A program made the translations under genes and the position numbers. Positions 35,834-45,451 of a stretch of 64,000 nucleotides of DNA are shown here, piece by piece (position 1 is the first letter of the stretch; every line of letters starts with the position of its first letter). The stretch comes from Hyphomicrobium sp. (lineage in GTDB: Bacteria; Pseudomonadota; Alphaproteobacteria; Rhizobiales; Hyphomicrobiaceae). Under the pieces are notes generated by a model. The model searched no databases. It was not told the origin of the DNA and saw nothing but the letters and a program-made list of their open reading frames with translations. Location: positions 1 through 64,000 of the forward strand of contig JANXVY010000069.1 in assembly GCA_025351425.1 (NCBI GenBank), given 5' to 3'.

Positions 35834-38236
35834 TTATGGGTTCGTCGGCTGGTTGGAGCCGAAGGTGTGGTCGAGCACGCTCGTCTTGTAGTTGGTACCG
35901 CCGAGGTTCTTCAGTTCGAAGCGGAACATGATCGAGCGGTCGTTCGTGAGGCCCAGGGCCGCGTTGGTCAGGAAGGTTTCCTGATACGTCGTCGACAAGG
36001 CGAAGCAGTCGTCGAGATATTTCAAAGTCACACTGTCGGTGAGGATGTTCTTGGCTTCGATGTCGTAGCGCATTGAGCCTAGCACGCTCCAACGGTCGGT
36101 CAGCTTGAGGCCAAGCGTGCCGGTGATGTCGGACTGGGACGTGTCCAAGCCCAACAAAGCGTCGGCTGCGGCGTAGGTGTAGACAGCCGATGCGGTCAAC
36201 GGACCGTAGTTCACGGCCGCAAACAGATCTTCACGCCGCAGGCCCAGATCGTGTTCGTCGAAGCGGGTCTGCGATAGGAAGCGGAACATGCTGTTAGGGG
36301 CGAAGTAGGCACCAAGGATGTAGTCTGAACGGTCCGTCTGCAGACCGCTGGCGGGCGAGAACAGGTAACGGGTCTGGGTGACGCCGTTTAGCGTCTCGGT
36401 GATCTGGCCGGGGTTGGCATAGGCGTTTTCGCCGTCGAGCTGGAAGTGCTGGCCAGCCAGTAAGCGGGCGTAGCCACCCTTATCCGCTTGGAAGGTGTAC
36501 TGCACGCCGACGTTGGCGCGCGTGCCCGTCTCAATGCGGTCTGTACCGGAGAATTTTTGGATCGCAAACAGGTTGGTGTCGTCGAACACCACCGAGCGGC
36601 TGTCTTCATCGGGCAGCGCGCGCTGGCTGACGCGGGCCTGCGAATACAGCACCTGACCGATCGGCTCGACCGTGTGCGATGCGCCGCCCCCGCTGGCGAT
36701 CCAGGGATAGCTGACGGTCATGCCGCCGGTGGCCACGCCGCGTGTGATGGTAGTGTCCTGGATCAGAGAATTGGCCACCGGATCGAGCGCATTGTTCAGA
36801 TAGTAGACATCGCCACGCACGTTACCGAACGGCGTGTACGAAATGCCGAGTGTATCGGTCAACTGCCGGCGCCAGGTCAGCTCGCTCTTGGCATGATTGA
36901 AGTTCTCGCCGAACGTGCGGCTGGAGCTGCCGTTGGTCAGCGTGCCATCACGGCTCAAGCTGAACACGTTGCTCGACCACGCGAGTTCCCCACCGAGCAC
37001 CGGGTTGGCGAACACGTAGTCGTAATCGATGCTGGGGTGCACCGTCGCGTTGGAGTTGCCGTTGTCGGTCAGCAGCAAGCCGCCGTACTGCGAGAATTTC
37101 AGGCCGAAATAGTTGCGCTCGGACTGGCCTTCGAGGCCCACCGTGTTGATGCGGTCGGTCAACAGCACGTTGTCCAGTCCGTAAAAGCGGCGGAACGTGT
37201 CGTCGCTGTCGATGGTAACGTCCCAGCCGAATTTCCACCAGCTGGACAGCGAAAACAGGCCCTTGGTCTGGATGCTGCCGCGCCAGCCGTCCAGATTCTG
37301 GCGATTGGTGATGCTGGTGGGCAGGGTCGTGTAGTCCTGCTCGATTCCCGACAGCTTGATATTGTATTCGCCGTTGGCGAGCCGGTGGCGCCATTCGCCC
37401 TGCCACAAGATACCCTGCTTGGAGAGATACTCGGGGTTGAACAGGAAATCATACTGGGGCGAGAGCGCGAAGTAATAGGGCGTCTCCGCACGGAAGCCGA
37501 GCGTCGAGGAGGTTCCAATCACGGGCATCAGAAAGCCAGAGCGGCGCTTCACCGTCGGATCGGGGTGCTCGAAGAAGGGCATGTAGATCACTGGCACGCC
37601 CAGGAATTCGAACTGCGCATCCTGATAGGTGAGCGTCGCCGCGGTCTGGTCGTGAATGATGCGCGCAGCCGAAATACACCACAGCGGCGGCATGCCCGGG
37701 TTCGACTTACACGGCGTGTACTTGGCGTCCGAGAATTCCGTGACGTTGCCGTCTTTGCGGACCGCGCGGCGGGCAGCGATGCGGGTGTCGTCTGTCCCCA
37801 CGAGGCTCAGGCTCTCGACGAAGCCTTCCTTGAAGTCGTCGGTGAGTTCGATTCGGTCGGCGTGGGTGATCTGGCCGTTGGGATCGCGGATGGTCACGTT
37901 GCCCGCGGCCGTCAGCGTATTCGCCGCCTGGTCGTAGGTGACCTCGTCGCCCGTCACCGAATAGTTGTTGTAGTAAAGCTCGACGTTGCCGCGCGCGATC
38001 ACGCGGTTACCCGTGGTGTCGTAGGTCAACTCGTCGCCGTTCAGCAGCAGCGGCTGCTTGCGGTCGAGCTTCGAGGGCGCGGTAAACTTGGGGGCGGGTG
38101 TCTTGGGGAACATGGACGGCTGACGCGCTTGCGCGAGCGCGGGATCAGCGCCCAGCAGGGACACTGCAACGGCGACCGCGCTCAGGATAACGGCGCCAAG
38201 AATGCTGAAATTTCGCACAGATCTGCTGCCCGACAT
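35834..38236 (-). CDS. lptD: LPS-assembly outer-membrane protein LptD
   Basis: An 800-residue product from ATG 38236; a GTG at 38356 directly after lptG is an alternative that would bury the signal sequence. The signal peptide is NFSILGAVILSAVAVAVSLLG, ending ALAQ. The OstA/LptA-like jellyroll domain includes LLLNGDELTYDTTGNRVIARGNVEL-type repeats (about residues 60-190), and the beta-barrel LptD domain makes up the rest with alternating aromatic strands to the C-terminus. With LptE it inserts LPS into the outer leaflet. It lies directly after lptG, so the LPS-export proteins LptF, LptG and LptD are encoded together. Confidence 0.93.
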   Translation of the reverse strand: MSGSRSVRNFSILGAVILSAVAVAVSLLGADPALAQARQPSMFPKTPAPKFTAPSKLDRKQPLLLNGDELTYDTTGNRVIARGNVELYYNNYSVTGDEVTYDQAANTLTAAGNVTIRDPNGQITHADRIELTDDFKEGFVESLSLVGTDDTRIAARRAVRKDGNVTEFSDAKYTPCKSNPGMPPLWCISAARIIHDQTAATLTYQDAQFEFLGVPVIYMPFFEHPDPTVKRRSGFLMPVIGTSSTLGFRAETPYYFALSPQYDFLFNPEYLSKQGILWQGEWRHRLANGEYNIKLSGIEQDYTTLPTSITNRQNLDGWRGSIQTKGLFSLSSWWKFGWDVTIDSDDTFRRFYGLDNVLLTDRINTVGLEGQSERNYFGLKFSQYGGLLLTDNGNSNATVHPSIDYDYVFANPVLGGELAWSSNVFSLSRDGTLTNGSSSRTFGENFNHAKSELTWRRQLTDTLGISYTPFGNVRGDVYYLNNALDPVANSLIQDTTITRGVATGGMTVSYPWIASGGGASHTVEPIGQVLYSQARVSQRALPDEDSRSVVFDDTNLFAIQKFSGTDRIETGTRANVGVQYTFQADKGGYARLLAGQHFQLDGENAYANPGQITETLNGVTQTRYLFSPASGLQTDRSDYILGAYFAPNSMFRFLSQTRFDEHDLGLRREDLFAAVNYGPLTASAVYTYAAADALLGLDTSQSDITGTLGLKLTDRWSVLGSMRYDIEAKNILTDSVTLKYLDDCFALSTTYQETFLTNAALGLTNDRSIMFRFELKNLGGTNYKTSVLDHTFGSNQPTNP

Positions 38237-38356
38237 TCCTCTGCCGGGCCTGCCGCTAGACACGACTGGGCTGTCGGAGACGATCGCACAAAGGCGTTCG
38301 CCACCGGCGCGTTCATACCCGCAACCCTCCTGCGGTATCCGCGCGTCACGCACCAC

Positions 38357-39451
38357 TCAGCCGTCCTCCTGGTGCAAGAGCACCGTCGTCGTGAGTAACA
38401 TCAAAAGCACGATGGGTATCCACACAGCAGTCCAGGGAGGCACAAAACCCGCAACCCCGATCTGCCGAGAGACTTCCGTTAACAGGAAGAACCCAAAGCC
38501 CCCAACCATTCCGGTTATGACCATAGTCTGGATCCCGCCGGACCGGAATGACCGCAATGACACAGTGGCCGCCAAAAAGACCATGGCCACGCACATCAGG
38601 GGGCGCGCCAGCAAAATCTCATATTGAACGCGCAATCTGAACGATGAAAGCTTCGCTTTTTCAGCAACTTCAATCAATCCAGGCAGATCCCAGAACGAGA
38701 CCGAAATGATGGTTCCAAGTGCATCGGCAACCCGCTCGGGCGTCAGATAAGTCGAGAGAAGGTAGGTGTCGAATTTTTCCGGCTCCCGGCCGACGCGGGC
38801 AACCCAGGCCTCTTCGATGCGCCAGAAGCCGTCCTTTAGTTCGGCGCGGGCGGCGTCGATCCGTTCGGTAAAGAGGCCGGCGGAATCGTAAACGAATACG
38901 GTTACTCCGGCCAACGACAACCCGCGGTTGGTGGCCGCGACCGCGCTAATCACGGACTGGCCATCGGCGCCGTCCTGGCGCAGCCATGAGCCACCGCTTT
39001 CGTTCCGCAAGAGGTTCGATTCGCGGCCAAACGCTTCGGCAAACAGCCGCTCCCCTTCCGCGCGGGATGCCGCCGCCAGCGGATTGTAGGCAGCGACCGC
39101 GAACACCCCAAGGACAGCGGCGACCCACACGCCCGGCCAGATGAACTGCCAGGCCGACATCCCTCCCCCGCGCATCACGGTCAGTTCGCTCTTTCGCGCA
39201 AGCATCAGCAGAGCGCCGATGGAGCCGACGAGGACGGCAAACGAGAGCAGGAATTCGGTGTAGGCCGGCAGCCGCAAAATCGTGATCCATGCCAACTTCC
39301 AGGCCGGAACCGAGCCATACTTGCCCTGCTGGCGCAGCATTTCCACGAAATCGATCATGAAAATCAGCAGGGTGCATAAAACGAACGTGCCCAAAATCGC
39401 GGTGAGGAACCGCCTGCGAATATACCGGTTGAGAATGTGGGGGGTCGCCAT
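38357..39451 (-). CDS. lptG: LPS export permease LptG
   Basis: A 364-residue permease of the YjgP/YjgQ family. It starts LNRYIRRRFLTAILGTFVLC (coupling helix and first membrane helix) and continues FSFAVLVGSIGALLMLARKSELTVMRGGGMS, the segment contacting the LptB ATPase. A periplasmic beta-jellyroll domain follows (about residues 135-270). C-terminal helices include LARPLMCVAMVFLAATVSLR and GGIQTMVITGMVGGFGFFLLTEV. With LptF and LptB2 it extracts LPS from the inner membrane. Its ATG overlaps the lptF TGA by one base (TGATG), which indicates coupled, stoichiometric translation. Confidence 0.95.
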   Translation of the reverse strand: MATPHILNRYIRRRFLTAILGTFVLCTLLIFMIDFVEMLRQQGKYGSVPAWKLAWITILRLPAYTEFLLSFAVLVGSIGALLMLARKSELTVMRGGGMSAWQFIWPGVWVAAVLGVFAVAAYNPLAAASRAEGERLFAEAFGRESNLLRNESGGSWLRQDGADGQSVISAVAATNRGLSLAGVTVFVYDSAGLFTERIDAARAELKDGFWRIEEAWVARVGREPEKFDTYLLSTYLTPERVADALGTIISVSFWDLPGLIEVAEKAKLSSFRLRVQYEILLARPLMCVAMVFLAATVSLRSFRSGGIQTMVITGMVGGFGFFLLTEVSRQIGVAGFVPPWTAVWIPIVLLMLLTTTVLLHQEDG

Positions 39452-40596
39452 CAGGCAGCTCTCCGCTGGCGCAGCGGGAGTAGCACCCCTGCAAACACGC
39501 GCGAGAGGTTGGGTTGCGTCCCGCTCGCCATGATGGCTAGGCTGACGATGCTGGCCAGTATAGGAATGCCATAAAGCAGCGGAACCGCGCCGGGGTTGAC
39601 CACCACGAGGTTCGTCAACGCGAGGCCCGTCGCGCGGCAGCCAAGCCCGGACATGAACCCGAAGATCAGCCGTTGGTTGCGGTTCTGCCGCGTCGACTGC
39701 GCCTGACCGGCGGTTGCGAGCGCGATCAGCACAAAGGCGATAGGGTACAGGGGGTTGGCGAACCGCTCATGCAACTCGGCGAGAAACTTTCCGGGCTCCT
39801 CCTTGAAGGACGGGCTGTTGCCGGGGTTGACCAGTTCATCATAATAGCGCTCGCGCGGGCGCAGGTCGTTGTCGGCCGCAGTCTTCGATTCAAAGCGTTC
39901 GAGGTCGACGGCGTACTTGTCGAACACGATGATCTGGGCGGGCTCCTTGGCGTCGGGGCGGCGCAGGATGTGGCCGTGGGTCATGATCAGATAGGCGGTC
40001 TTGCCGTCCTTCACGATCAGCCCGTTTTCGGCCAGATAGGACTGTGACTGCTTAGGGTCGCGGGTGTCGTGCATGATGAGCCCTTGCAGCTCACCGTTCA
40101 GCGCGCGTTCGCGGATGTGGAACGTCAGGCCTTGCTCGGGGCTGTTGAAGCGTCCTGGCTGGATCACCTGGGTCAACAGGTCGGTCCGCATCTGCACGAC
40201 GTACTCGCGCAGCATCCGCAAGCTCCACGGCATGCCGACGTGGTTGACGAGGGCAACCCCCATCGAGACGATCACGGCAAGGGCAATCAGCGGCCGGGCG
40301 ACGGTCCAGACGGTCGCGCCCGCCGCTGTCAGCACGATCAGTTCGCTGTCGGTGTTCAGCCGGTTGAGGGTATGAAGGGCTGCGATCAGCAAGGCGAACG
40401 GGGCGATGATCGCGATGAGATTCGGCAACGCCAGCGTCGTCATGGCGATCAGCGTCCAGGCATCCTGGCCCTGGCTGGTGACGACGTTCAGCTGACGCAG
40501 CGCGATCGCGATCCAGACCACGCCCGCCAGCGACAGCAGGATGAGCAGCACCGCGCCGGCCGCCTGTCGGAATACATATCGGGAGAAGATCGTCAT
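39451..40596 (-). CDS. lptF: LPS export permease LptF
   Basis: A 381-residue YjgP/YjgQ permease started at ATG 40596; the longer open frame upstream to 40974 runs into pepA and is rejected. It has MTIFSRYVFRQAAGAVLLIL at the N-terminus, FALLIAALHTLNRLNTDSELIVL at the LptB-contact region, a periplasmic jellyroll (about 130-270) and C-terminal helices including LYPIAFVLIALAT and FGFMSGLGCRATGLALTNL. It forms the LptB2FG inner-membrane extractor with LptG. It is the first gene of the minus-strand envelope operon and diverges from pepA, an arrangement conserved across many proteobacteria. Confidence 0.95.
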   Translation of the reverse strand: MTIFSRYVFRQAAGAVLLILLSLAGVVWIAIALRQLNVVTSQGQDAWTLIAMTTLALPNLIAIIAPFALLIAALHTLNRLNTDSELIVLTAAGATVWTVARPLIALAVIVSMGVALVNHVGMPWSLRMLREYVVQMRTDLLTQVIQPGRFNSPEQGLTFHIRERALNGELQGLIMHDTRDPKQSQSYLAENGLIVKDGKTAYLIMTHGHILRRPDAKEPAQIIVFDKYAVDLERFESKTAADNDLRPRERYYDELVNPGNSPSFKEEPGKFLAELHERFANPLYPIAFVLIALATAGQAQSTRQNRNQRLIFGFMSGLGCRATGLALTNLVVVNPGAVPLLYGIPILASIVSLAIMASGTQPNLSRVFAGVLLPLRQRRAA

Positions 40597-40920
40597 CGCC
40601 GAACGTACTGTCCTCTCTGGTGTGCCAATGCAAGCAGGGCTGGCCGCACAGTCCTGGGTTTTACCCTGTTTATGAGTTTGGTGGCCAAAGTTCGGCGGTT
40701 CGAGACGATTGCCGCGAGCGCCCGACTTTGTTAACCAAACGCCGTGGGTCTTGGCACATCGGCTGCGCTCAACTAGTGTCTCGTGCCTGATCACGATTGT
40801 GACGGTCGCACTGCGCGCTCGCACGCTCATGCCGTTGCTTTGCCGTCTGCTCCCCCCTTCTCCACCAACCGGCGCGCCCCTGTCTGCTCGCGCGCCCTTA
40901 TGAAAGCTTATTGACCCGCC
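40597..40920. promoter_or_regulatory. Divergent lptF/pepA promoter region
   Basis: There is no gene in this 324-bp region. It must carry promoters for the lptF operon (leftwards) and pepA (rightwards). I see no hexamer pair good enough to place either. The conserved divergence of these genes supports the assignment by position only. Confidence 0.4.
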
Positions 40921-42468
40921 ATGTCCAAGCGCTCGCACGACCGGCTCGAGATCGTCTTTGAAGATTTTTCCCACGAACTAATGCCGGCGACGGCAGTTCT
41001 CGCCGGCGACGGCGTGACGTTCGGCAAAGTGGCAGCCGATCTCGACAAGCGTGCAGGAGGGGCCATCCACAAGGCGGCCAAGATTGCAGCCTTCAAGGGC
41101 AAGGCGAAGGCCACGCTGGAAATTCTCGCCCCGCACGGGCTCGACGCCGAGCGCCTCGTCGTGGTGGGCACCGGCAAGGATGCGCCGGAAGCCGACTGGG
41201 TGCTGATCGGGGGGGCAGCGCTGGCGGCGCTTAGCGCGCGCAAGGGTAAGGCTGTCAGTCTCATCGCCGATGTGTCGGCGACGGACGCTATGAAGCCTGC
41301 CGAGATCGTGGCGGCGCTCGCGTTCGGCGCGCAGCTGCGGCATTATTCGTTCAAAAAATACCTGACCAAGCCGCCCGTCAACGGCGACGACAAGGATGCG
41401 CCGCCCGCGGACAAGGACAGTCTTGAGCGGTTGGTCATCCATTGCGCCGATCCGGCCAAGGCGCGGGCCGCATACGAGCATTATCATGCGGTCGCCAACG
41501 GCGTGCACGTGGCGCGCAACCTCGTCAATGAGCCGGCCAATGCGCTGGGTCCAGTCGAGTTCGCCCACGAGGTCGAAAAGCTCAAGGACGTCGGTGTCGA
41601 GGTGGAGATCCTCGATGCGCATGATCTCGAAAAGCTGAAAATGGGCGCGCTGCTGTGCATCGCCCAGGGCAGCGCCCGGCCGGCGCGCGTCTGCGTCATG
41701 CAGTGGAACGGGGCCAAGTCGAAAAAGGTCAAGCCGATCGCATTCGTGGGCAAGGGCGTCGTATTCGACACCGGCGGCATTTCGATCAAGCCGGCAGCCG
41801 GAATGGAAGACATGAAGGGCGACATGGGCGGCGCCGCCGCCGTCGTCGGCCTCATGCACGCGCTCGCCGAGCGCGAGGCTAACGTCAACGTGGTCGGCCT
41901 CATTGGCTGCGTCGAAAACATGGTCTCGGGCACCGCCGTCCGTCCGGGCGATATCGTCACCTCCATGTCGGGACAGACGATCGAAGTTCTCAACACCGAC
42001 GCGGAAGGCCGCCTCGTGCTGGCTGATGTGCTGTGGTACGCGCAAGAGCGGTTCAAGCCGCGCCTCGTGATCGATCTTGCGACGTTGACGGGCGCGATCA
42101 TGGTGGCGCTCGGCAAGGAATACGCTGGGCTGTTCTCCAACGACGACCAGCTCGTCGAGCAGCTGACCGCTGCCTCGAAGTCGACCGGCGAAAAGGTCTG
42201 GCGCATGCCGCTCGACAAGAGCTTCCACAAGCTGATTGAAAGCAAGAACGCCGACGTCAAGAACATCGGCGGCCGCTGGGGTGGGTCGTGCACCGCGGCG
42301 GCGTTCATCGAGCGCTTCATCAAGGATACGCCGTGGGCGCATCTCGATGTCGCCGGTACCGCGATGGACGGAACGCGCACCGAGATCAGCCCGAGCTGGG
42401 CGTCGGGCTGGGGTGTGCGGCTACTCGACCGGTTCGTTGCAGACAACTACGAAAAGAATGAGAAATAA
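40921..42468 (+). CDS. pepA: Leucyl aminopeptidase (cytosol, M17)
   Basis: A 515-residue M17 aminopeptidase that removes N-terminal Leu and other residues from peptides using two metal ions. The metal-binding and catalytic motifs are intact: [18 protein letters not shown] (Lys and Asp ligands), [13 protein letters not shown], and the signature [12 protein letters not shown] (about residues 359-370). The C-terminal [10 protein letters not shown] and [12 protein letters not shown] are also typical. In E. coli PepA is additionally a DNA-binding protein; that activity cannot be judged here. It may be cotranscribed with the small YbjQ-type gene 24 bases downstream. Confidence 0.95.
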   Translation: MSKRSHDRLEIVFEDFSHELMPATAVLAGDGVTFGKVAADLDKRAGGAIHKAAKIAAFKGKAKATLEILAPHGLDAERLVVVGTGKDAPEADWVLIGGAALAALSARKGKAVSLIADVSATDAMKPAEIVAALAFGAQLRHYSFKKYLTKPPVNGDDKDAPPADKDSLERLVIHCADPAKARAAYEHYHAVANGVHVARNLVNEPANALGPVEFAHEVEKLKDVGVEVEILDAHDLEKLKMGALLCIAQGSARPARVCVMQWNGAKSKKVKPIAFVGKGVVFDTGGISIKPAAGMEDMKGDMGGAAAVVGLMHALAEREANVNVVGLIGCVENMVSGTAVRPGDIVTSMSGQTIEVLNTDAEGRLVLADVLWYAQERFKPRLVIDLATLTGAIMVALGKEYAGLFSNDDQLVEQLTAASKSTGEKVWRMPLDKSFHKLIESKNADVKNIGGRWGGSCTAAAFIERFIKDTPWAHLDVAGTAMDGTRTEISPSWASGWGVRLLDRFVADNYEKNEK

Positions 42469-42492
42469 CCGACGGTTGACTGAGGGGGAATT

Positions 42493-42816
42493 ATGCTGGT
42501 CGTCACGACGAACGACGTGCCGGGCTACAGGATCGTGCGGCACATGGGCGTGGTGCGGGGGTTGACCGTGCGCTCGCGTAGCGTGGTCGGCAATCTGGGT
42601 GCTGCGGTCCAAATCCTGTTTGGCGGCAACATCACCGTGTACCAGCGGCTCGCCGAGCAGGCGCGGCAGGAGGCATTTGACCTGCTGATCGCCGAAGCCA
42701 GCCGGGTCGGGGCCAACGCTGTGATCGGCATGCGTTATGATGCCAATGAAATCGCGGCGGCTGTGACCGAGGTTCTTGCCTACGGCACCGCGGTTGTCAT
42801 CGAGGAAATCCGATGA
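42493..42816 (+). CDS. YbjQ/UPF0145 family protein
   Basis: A 107-residue YbjQ-type protein (UPF0145, putative heavy-metal-binding domain). It has VTTNDVPGYRIVRHMGVVRGL at the N-terminus. TVRSRSVVGNLGAAVQILFGGNI and EASRVGANAVIGMRYDA are diagnostic, and the family forms pentamers in solved structures. Ligand and role are unknown. The GAGGGGG six bases upstream fixes the start. It follows pepA closely. No transmembrane or export signal is seen. Confidence 0.92.
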   Translation: MLVVTTNDVPGYRIVRHMGVVRGLTVRSRSVVGNLGAAVQILFGGNITVYQRLAEQARQEAFDLLIAEASRVGANAVIGMRYDANEIAAAVTEVLAYGTAVVIEEIR

Positions 42817-43042
42817 CGGACATCGCTAGATGCCGGCTTGGCCGGAAATCGGCGAAAACACGCCATCTTGTGCACTGCATTGCCGCATTGCGACAATTTA
42901 TTGTTTTAGGGGCGTGACAAGCGCATGATTCTAAGATAACGACCACAGCTCTCGTTGGATGATTCGGGGAACGTAGGTCTGAACGGTTGCAGGGCAACTT
43001 CTCGGAACAGCGGACCAGTCTGTCGTTCGGTGGGGCCAACAA
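42817..43042 (+). promoter_or_regulatory. Upstream region of tRNA-Trp
   Basis: A 226-bp gap. A weak sigma-70-like pair, TTGTTT near 42901 and CATGAT about 17 bases later (near 42924), could drive the tRNA-Trp/secE/nusG transcript. No other signal is evident. Confidence 0.3.
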
Positions 43043-43118
43043 AGGGGTTTAGCTCAGCTGGTAGAGCGTCGGTCTCCAAAACCGAAGGTCGTGGGTTCGA
43101 TCCCCCCAGCCCCTGCCA
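43043..43118 (+). tRNA. trnW: tRNA-Trp (anticodon CCA)
   Basis: A complete 76-nt cloverleaf with encoded CCA. The acceptor stem AGGGGTT pairs with AGCCCCT. The D arm is AGCTCAGCTGGTAGAGC, the anticodon loop is CTCCAAA with anticodon CCA at 43076-43078, and the T arm is GTGGGTTCGATCCCCC. It lies just upstream of secE-nusG, the usual position of this tRNA in alphaproteobacteria. Confidence 0.97.
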
Positions 43119-43164
43119 GTTTTTGCGATGAGGGCGCGCTGTGCAGCGATGTACGGCTTTGCGC

Positions 43165-43234
43165 CCCAGTCGTTTTAGGTGCGTCGTTGCCAGTGCGGCG
43201 TTCTAAGTGCGTCGTTATAGGTATGTCGCGTTGA
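43165..43234. repeat. Five imperfect 14-bp tandem repeats upstream of secE
   Basis: Units with exact 14-bp spacing start at 43165, 43179, 43193, 43207 and 43221. They share a GTGC-GTCGTT-type core (GTGCGTCGTT at 43179 and 43207; GTGCGGCGTT at 43193; the outer units are more diverged). The array lies between tRNA-Trp and secE, ending 42 bases before the secE start. Confidence 0.75.
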
Positions 43235-43276
43235 GCATGGTCTTCGGGCTGTGGTGGATTTGAAGAGGACTAACGT

Positions 43277-43474
43277 ATGGCGCGATACAACCCGATCGAG
43301 TTCATCAACGAAGTGCGCCATGAAGTCAGCAAAGTCACCTGGCCGACGGTGCGCGAAGTTTGGATCACGACGGTGCTGGTTGGGATCATGGTGACAATGG
43401 CGGCCCTGTTTTTCCTCTTCGCCGATCAGATTTTGGGCTTTCTGGTGAAGACGCTGCTGGGGCTTGGAAAATAG
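43277..43474 (+). CDS. secE: Preprotein translocase subunit SecE
   Basis: A 65-residue single-span SecE, the clamp subunit that stabilises SecY in the SecYEG channel. The amphipathic helix IEFINEVRHEVSKVTWPTVREVW is followed by one transmembrane helix (about residues 37-58). This is the short SecE usual outside enterobacteria. GAGGA ahead of the ATG is the ribosome-binding site. It is followed by nusG after 95 bases, the conserved order. Confidence 0.95.
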   Translation: MARYNPIEFINEVRHEVSKVTWPTVREVWITTVLVGIMVTMAALFFLFADQILGFLVKTLLGLGK

Positions 43475-43569
43475 CCCGCCGTTCAGGAGCCGCTTTCTAC
43501 GCACGACCCATTGGACGCGCTGCGGGCGCGACAGGATAAGCGCCCAGGCGCGACACGAAAGACACTTTT

Positions 43570-44112
43570 ATGGCAAAACGCTGGTACATCGTTCACGCCT
43601 ATACGAACTTCGAGCGCAAGGTCGCCGAGTCCATTCGCGAGCGCGCGAAGGCTGCCGGTTTGGAGCATCTGTTCGACGAAATCCTGGTGCCCACCGAAGA
43701 AGTTGTTGAAATCAAGCGGGGCCGTAAGGTTCAGGCTGAGCGCAAGTTCCTTCCCGGCTACGTGCTTGTCAAAATGGAAATGACCGATCCGGCGTTCGTG
43801 CTGATCAAGAACACGCCGAAGGTGACCGGGTTCTTGGGCGCCGACAACAAGCCGATGGCCGTGCCCGAAGCGGAAGCTTTGCGGATCATGAACCAGGTCA
43901 AGGATGGCGTAGAGCGGCCGAAGCCGACGATCACGTTCGAGGTCGGCGAGCAGGTCAAGGTCGCCGATGGTCCGTTCGCCTCGTTCTCGGGGCACGTCGA
44001 AGAAGTCGACGAGGAGCGCGCCCGCCTCAAGGTCGCGGTTTCGATTTTCGGCCGGCCAACTCCGGTCGAGCTGGAGTTTGCTCAGGTCGAAAAGGTGGCA
44101 GGCGCAAGCTGA
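43570..44112 (+). CDS. nusG: Transcription antitermination/elongation factor NusG
   Basis: A 180-residue NusG. The NGN domain (residues 1-110) starts RWYIVHAYTNFERKVAES and holds FLPGYVLVKMEMTD. The KOW domain (about 125-175) has VGEQVKVADGPFASFSGHVEEVDEE. It binds the RNA polymerase clamp and links it to Rho or ribosomal S10, itself encoded in this window at 60412. The start at 43570 follows the KOW-type family start; an upstream in-frame codon at 43511 has no support. Confidence 0.96.
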   Translation: MAKRWYIVHAYTNFERKVAESIRERAKAAGLEHLFDEILVPTEEVVEIKRGRKVQAERKFLPGYVLVKMEMTDPAFVLIKNTPKVTGFLGADNKPMAVPEAEALRIMNQVKDGVERPKPTITFEVGEQVKVADGPFASFSGHVEEVDEERARLKVAVSIFGRPTPVELEFAQVEKVAGAS

Positions 44113-44270
44113 TGGAATTGCCGGCGCCGAAAGGCTCCGGTTTTGCGGCCTCGGCAACGGGGCTGGACGTGCGGGAGGGAGGCTCAGCTTTGATGCCTGC
44201 CGCGAACCGCTAACCCTGGGAAGGCATGAGCAAAACGCTCCTGCTTTTCCTTTAATCCCACGGGGAGACA

Positions 44271-44699
44271 ATGGCGAAGAAAATTGAAGGTTATATCAAC
44301 CTCCAGGTGAAGGCAGGGCAGGCTAACCCCTCGCCGCCGATCGGGCCTGCGCTGGGTCAGCGCGGCTTGAACATCATGGAATTCTGCAAGACGTTCAACG
44401 CCAAGACCAAGGACATGGAGCCGGGCACGCCGATTCCCGTCAAGATCACCGCGTTCTCGGATCGCTCGTTCACCTTCATCATGAAGACGCCGCCGGCGTC
44501 GTTCTTCCTGAAGCGGATGGCGAAGGTCGACGGCGGATCGCAGACGCCGGGCCGTACGGTCGCGGGCACCGTGACCATGGCGCAGGTGCGCGAGATCGCC
44601 AAGACCAAGATGGCCGACCTCAATACCGATAACCCCGACCAGGCAGCCAAGACCATCGCGGGTTCGGCCCGCTCGATGGGCATCAAGGTGGTGGATTGA
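44271..44699 (+). CDS. rplK: Ribosomal protein L11
   Basis: A 142-residue large-subunit protein of the GTPase-associated centre. It binds 23S rRNA with L10 and is needed for the stringent response. It has [31 protein letters not shown] and a C-terminal RNA-binding domain with [17 protein letters not shown] and [19 protein letters not shown] precedes the ATG. It is followed by rplA after two bases, consistent with one transcript. Confidence 0.97.
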   Translation: MAKKIEGYINLQVKAGQANPSPPIGPALGQRGLNIMEFCKTFNAKTKDMEPGTPIPVKITAFSDRSFTFIMKTPPASFFLKRMAKVDGGSQTPGRTVAGTVTMAQVREIAKTKMADLNTDNPDQAAKTIAGSARSMGIKVVD

Positions 44700-44701
44700 T
44701 C

Positions 44702-45451
44702 ATGACCAAGATGACCGAAGAACAAGTCAAGGAAATCCGGCTCGCCGGCGGCAAGCGCATGGCGTCGCTCGCAGCGGGTCTCGACCGTAACAAGTCGTAC
44801 CCGATCGACGAAGCCGTCAAGCTCGTCAAGGCGCGTGCCAAGTCGAAGTTCGACGAAACCGTCGAGATCGCCATGAATTTGGGCGTCGATCCCAAGCATG
44901 CCGACCAGATGGTGCGTGGCGTGTGCAACCTGCCCAACGGCTCGGGCCGTACGGCGCGCGTCGCCGTGTTCGCCCGTGGTGCCAAGGCTGAAGAAGCCAA
45001 GGCTGCCGGCGCCGACATCGTGGGTGCGGAAGATCTCGTCGAGATCGTCCAGAAGGGCACCGTCGCGTTTGATCGCTGCATCGCGACACCGGACATGATG
45101 GGTCTCGTTGGCCGCCTCGGCAAGGTGCTGGGCCCCCGCGGCCTGATGCCGAACCCGCGCGTCGGTACGGTGACGATGGATGTCGCCGGCGCCGTCAAGG
45201 GCGCCAAGGGCGGCGCCGTCGAGTTCCGCGTCGAGAAGGCTGGTATCGTGCACGCCGGCGTCGGCAAGGCGAGCTTCACCGAGAAGGCGCTGGTCGAAAA
45301 CATCCGCGCGTTCGTTGATGCCGTCATGAAGCAAAAACCGACTGGCGCGAAGGGCAACTACGTCAAGAAGGTATCGATCAGCTCGACCATGGGTCGCGGC
45401 GTCAAGGTCGAAGCCTCCACCGTCGTCGTCGCTCAGCCCACGCAAGGCTGA
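44702..45451 (+). CDS. rplA: Ribosomal protein L1
   Basis: A 249-residue L1-stalk protein that helps E-site tRNA leave the ribosome. In enteric bacteria it also represses its own rplKA operon by binding the leader. It has [62 protein letters not shown] and [18 protein letters not shown] six bases upstream is in frame, but the ATG at 44702 is preferred. Autoregulation in this organism is inference. Confidence 0.96.
   Translation: MTKMTEEQVKEIRLAGGKRMASLAAGLDRNKSYPIDEAVKLVKARAKSKFDETVEIAMNLGVDPKHADQMVRGVCNLPNGSGRTARVAVFARGAKAEEAKAAGADIVGAEDLVEIVQKGTVAFDRCIATPDMMGLVGRLGKVLGPRGLMPNPRVGTVTMDVAGAVKGAKGGAVEFRVEKAGIVHAGVGKASFTEKALVENIRAFVDAVMKQKPTGAKGNYVKKVSISSTMGRGVKVEASTVVVAQPTQG

Noticed and set aside
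36488-38398. A 636-codon plus-strand frame opposite lptD
   Set aside because: The composition is that of an antisense shadow, while lptD on the other strand has signal peptide, OstA domain and barrel features.
40597-40974. Upstream extension of lptF
   Set aside because: It would overlap pepA on the other strand. The ATG at 40596 begins the normal family N-terminus.
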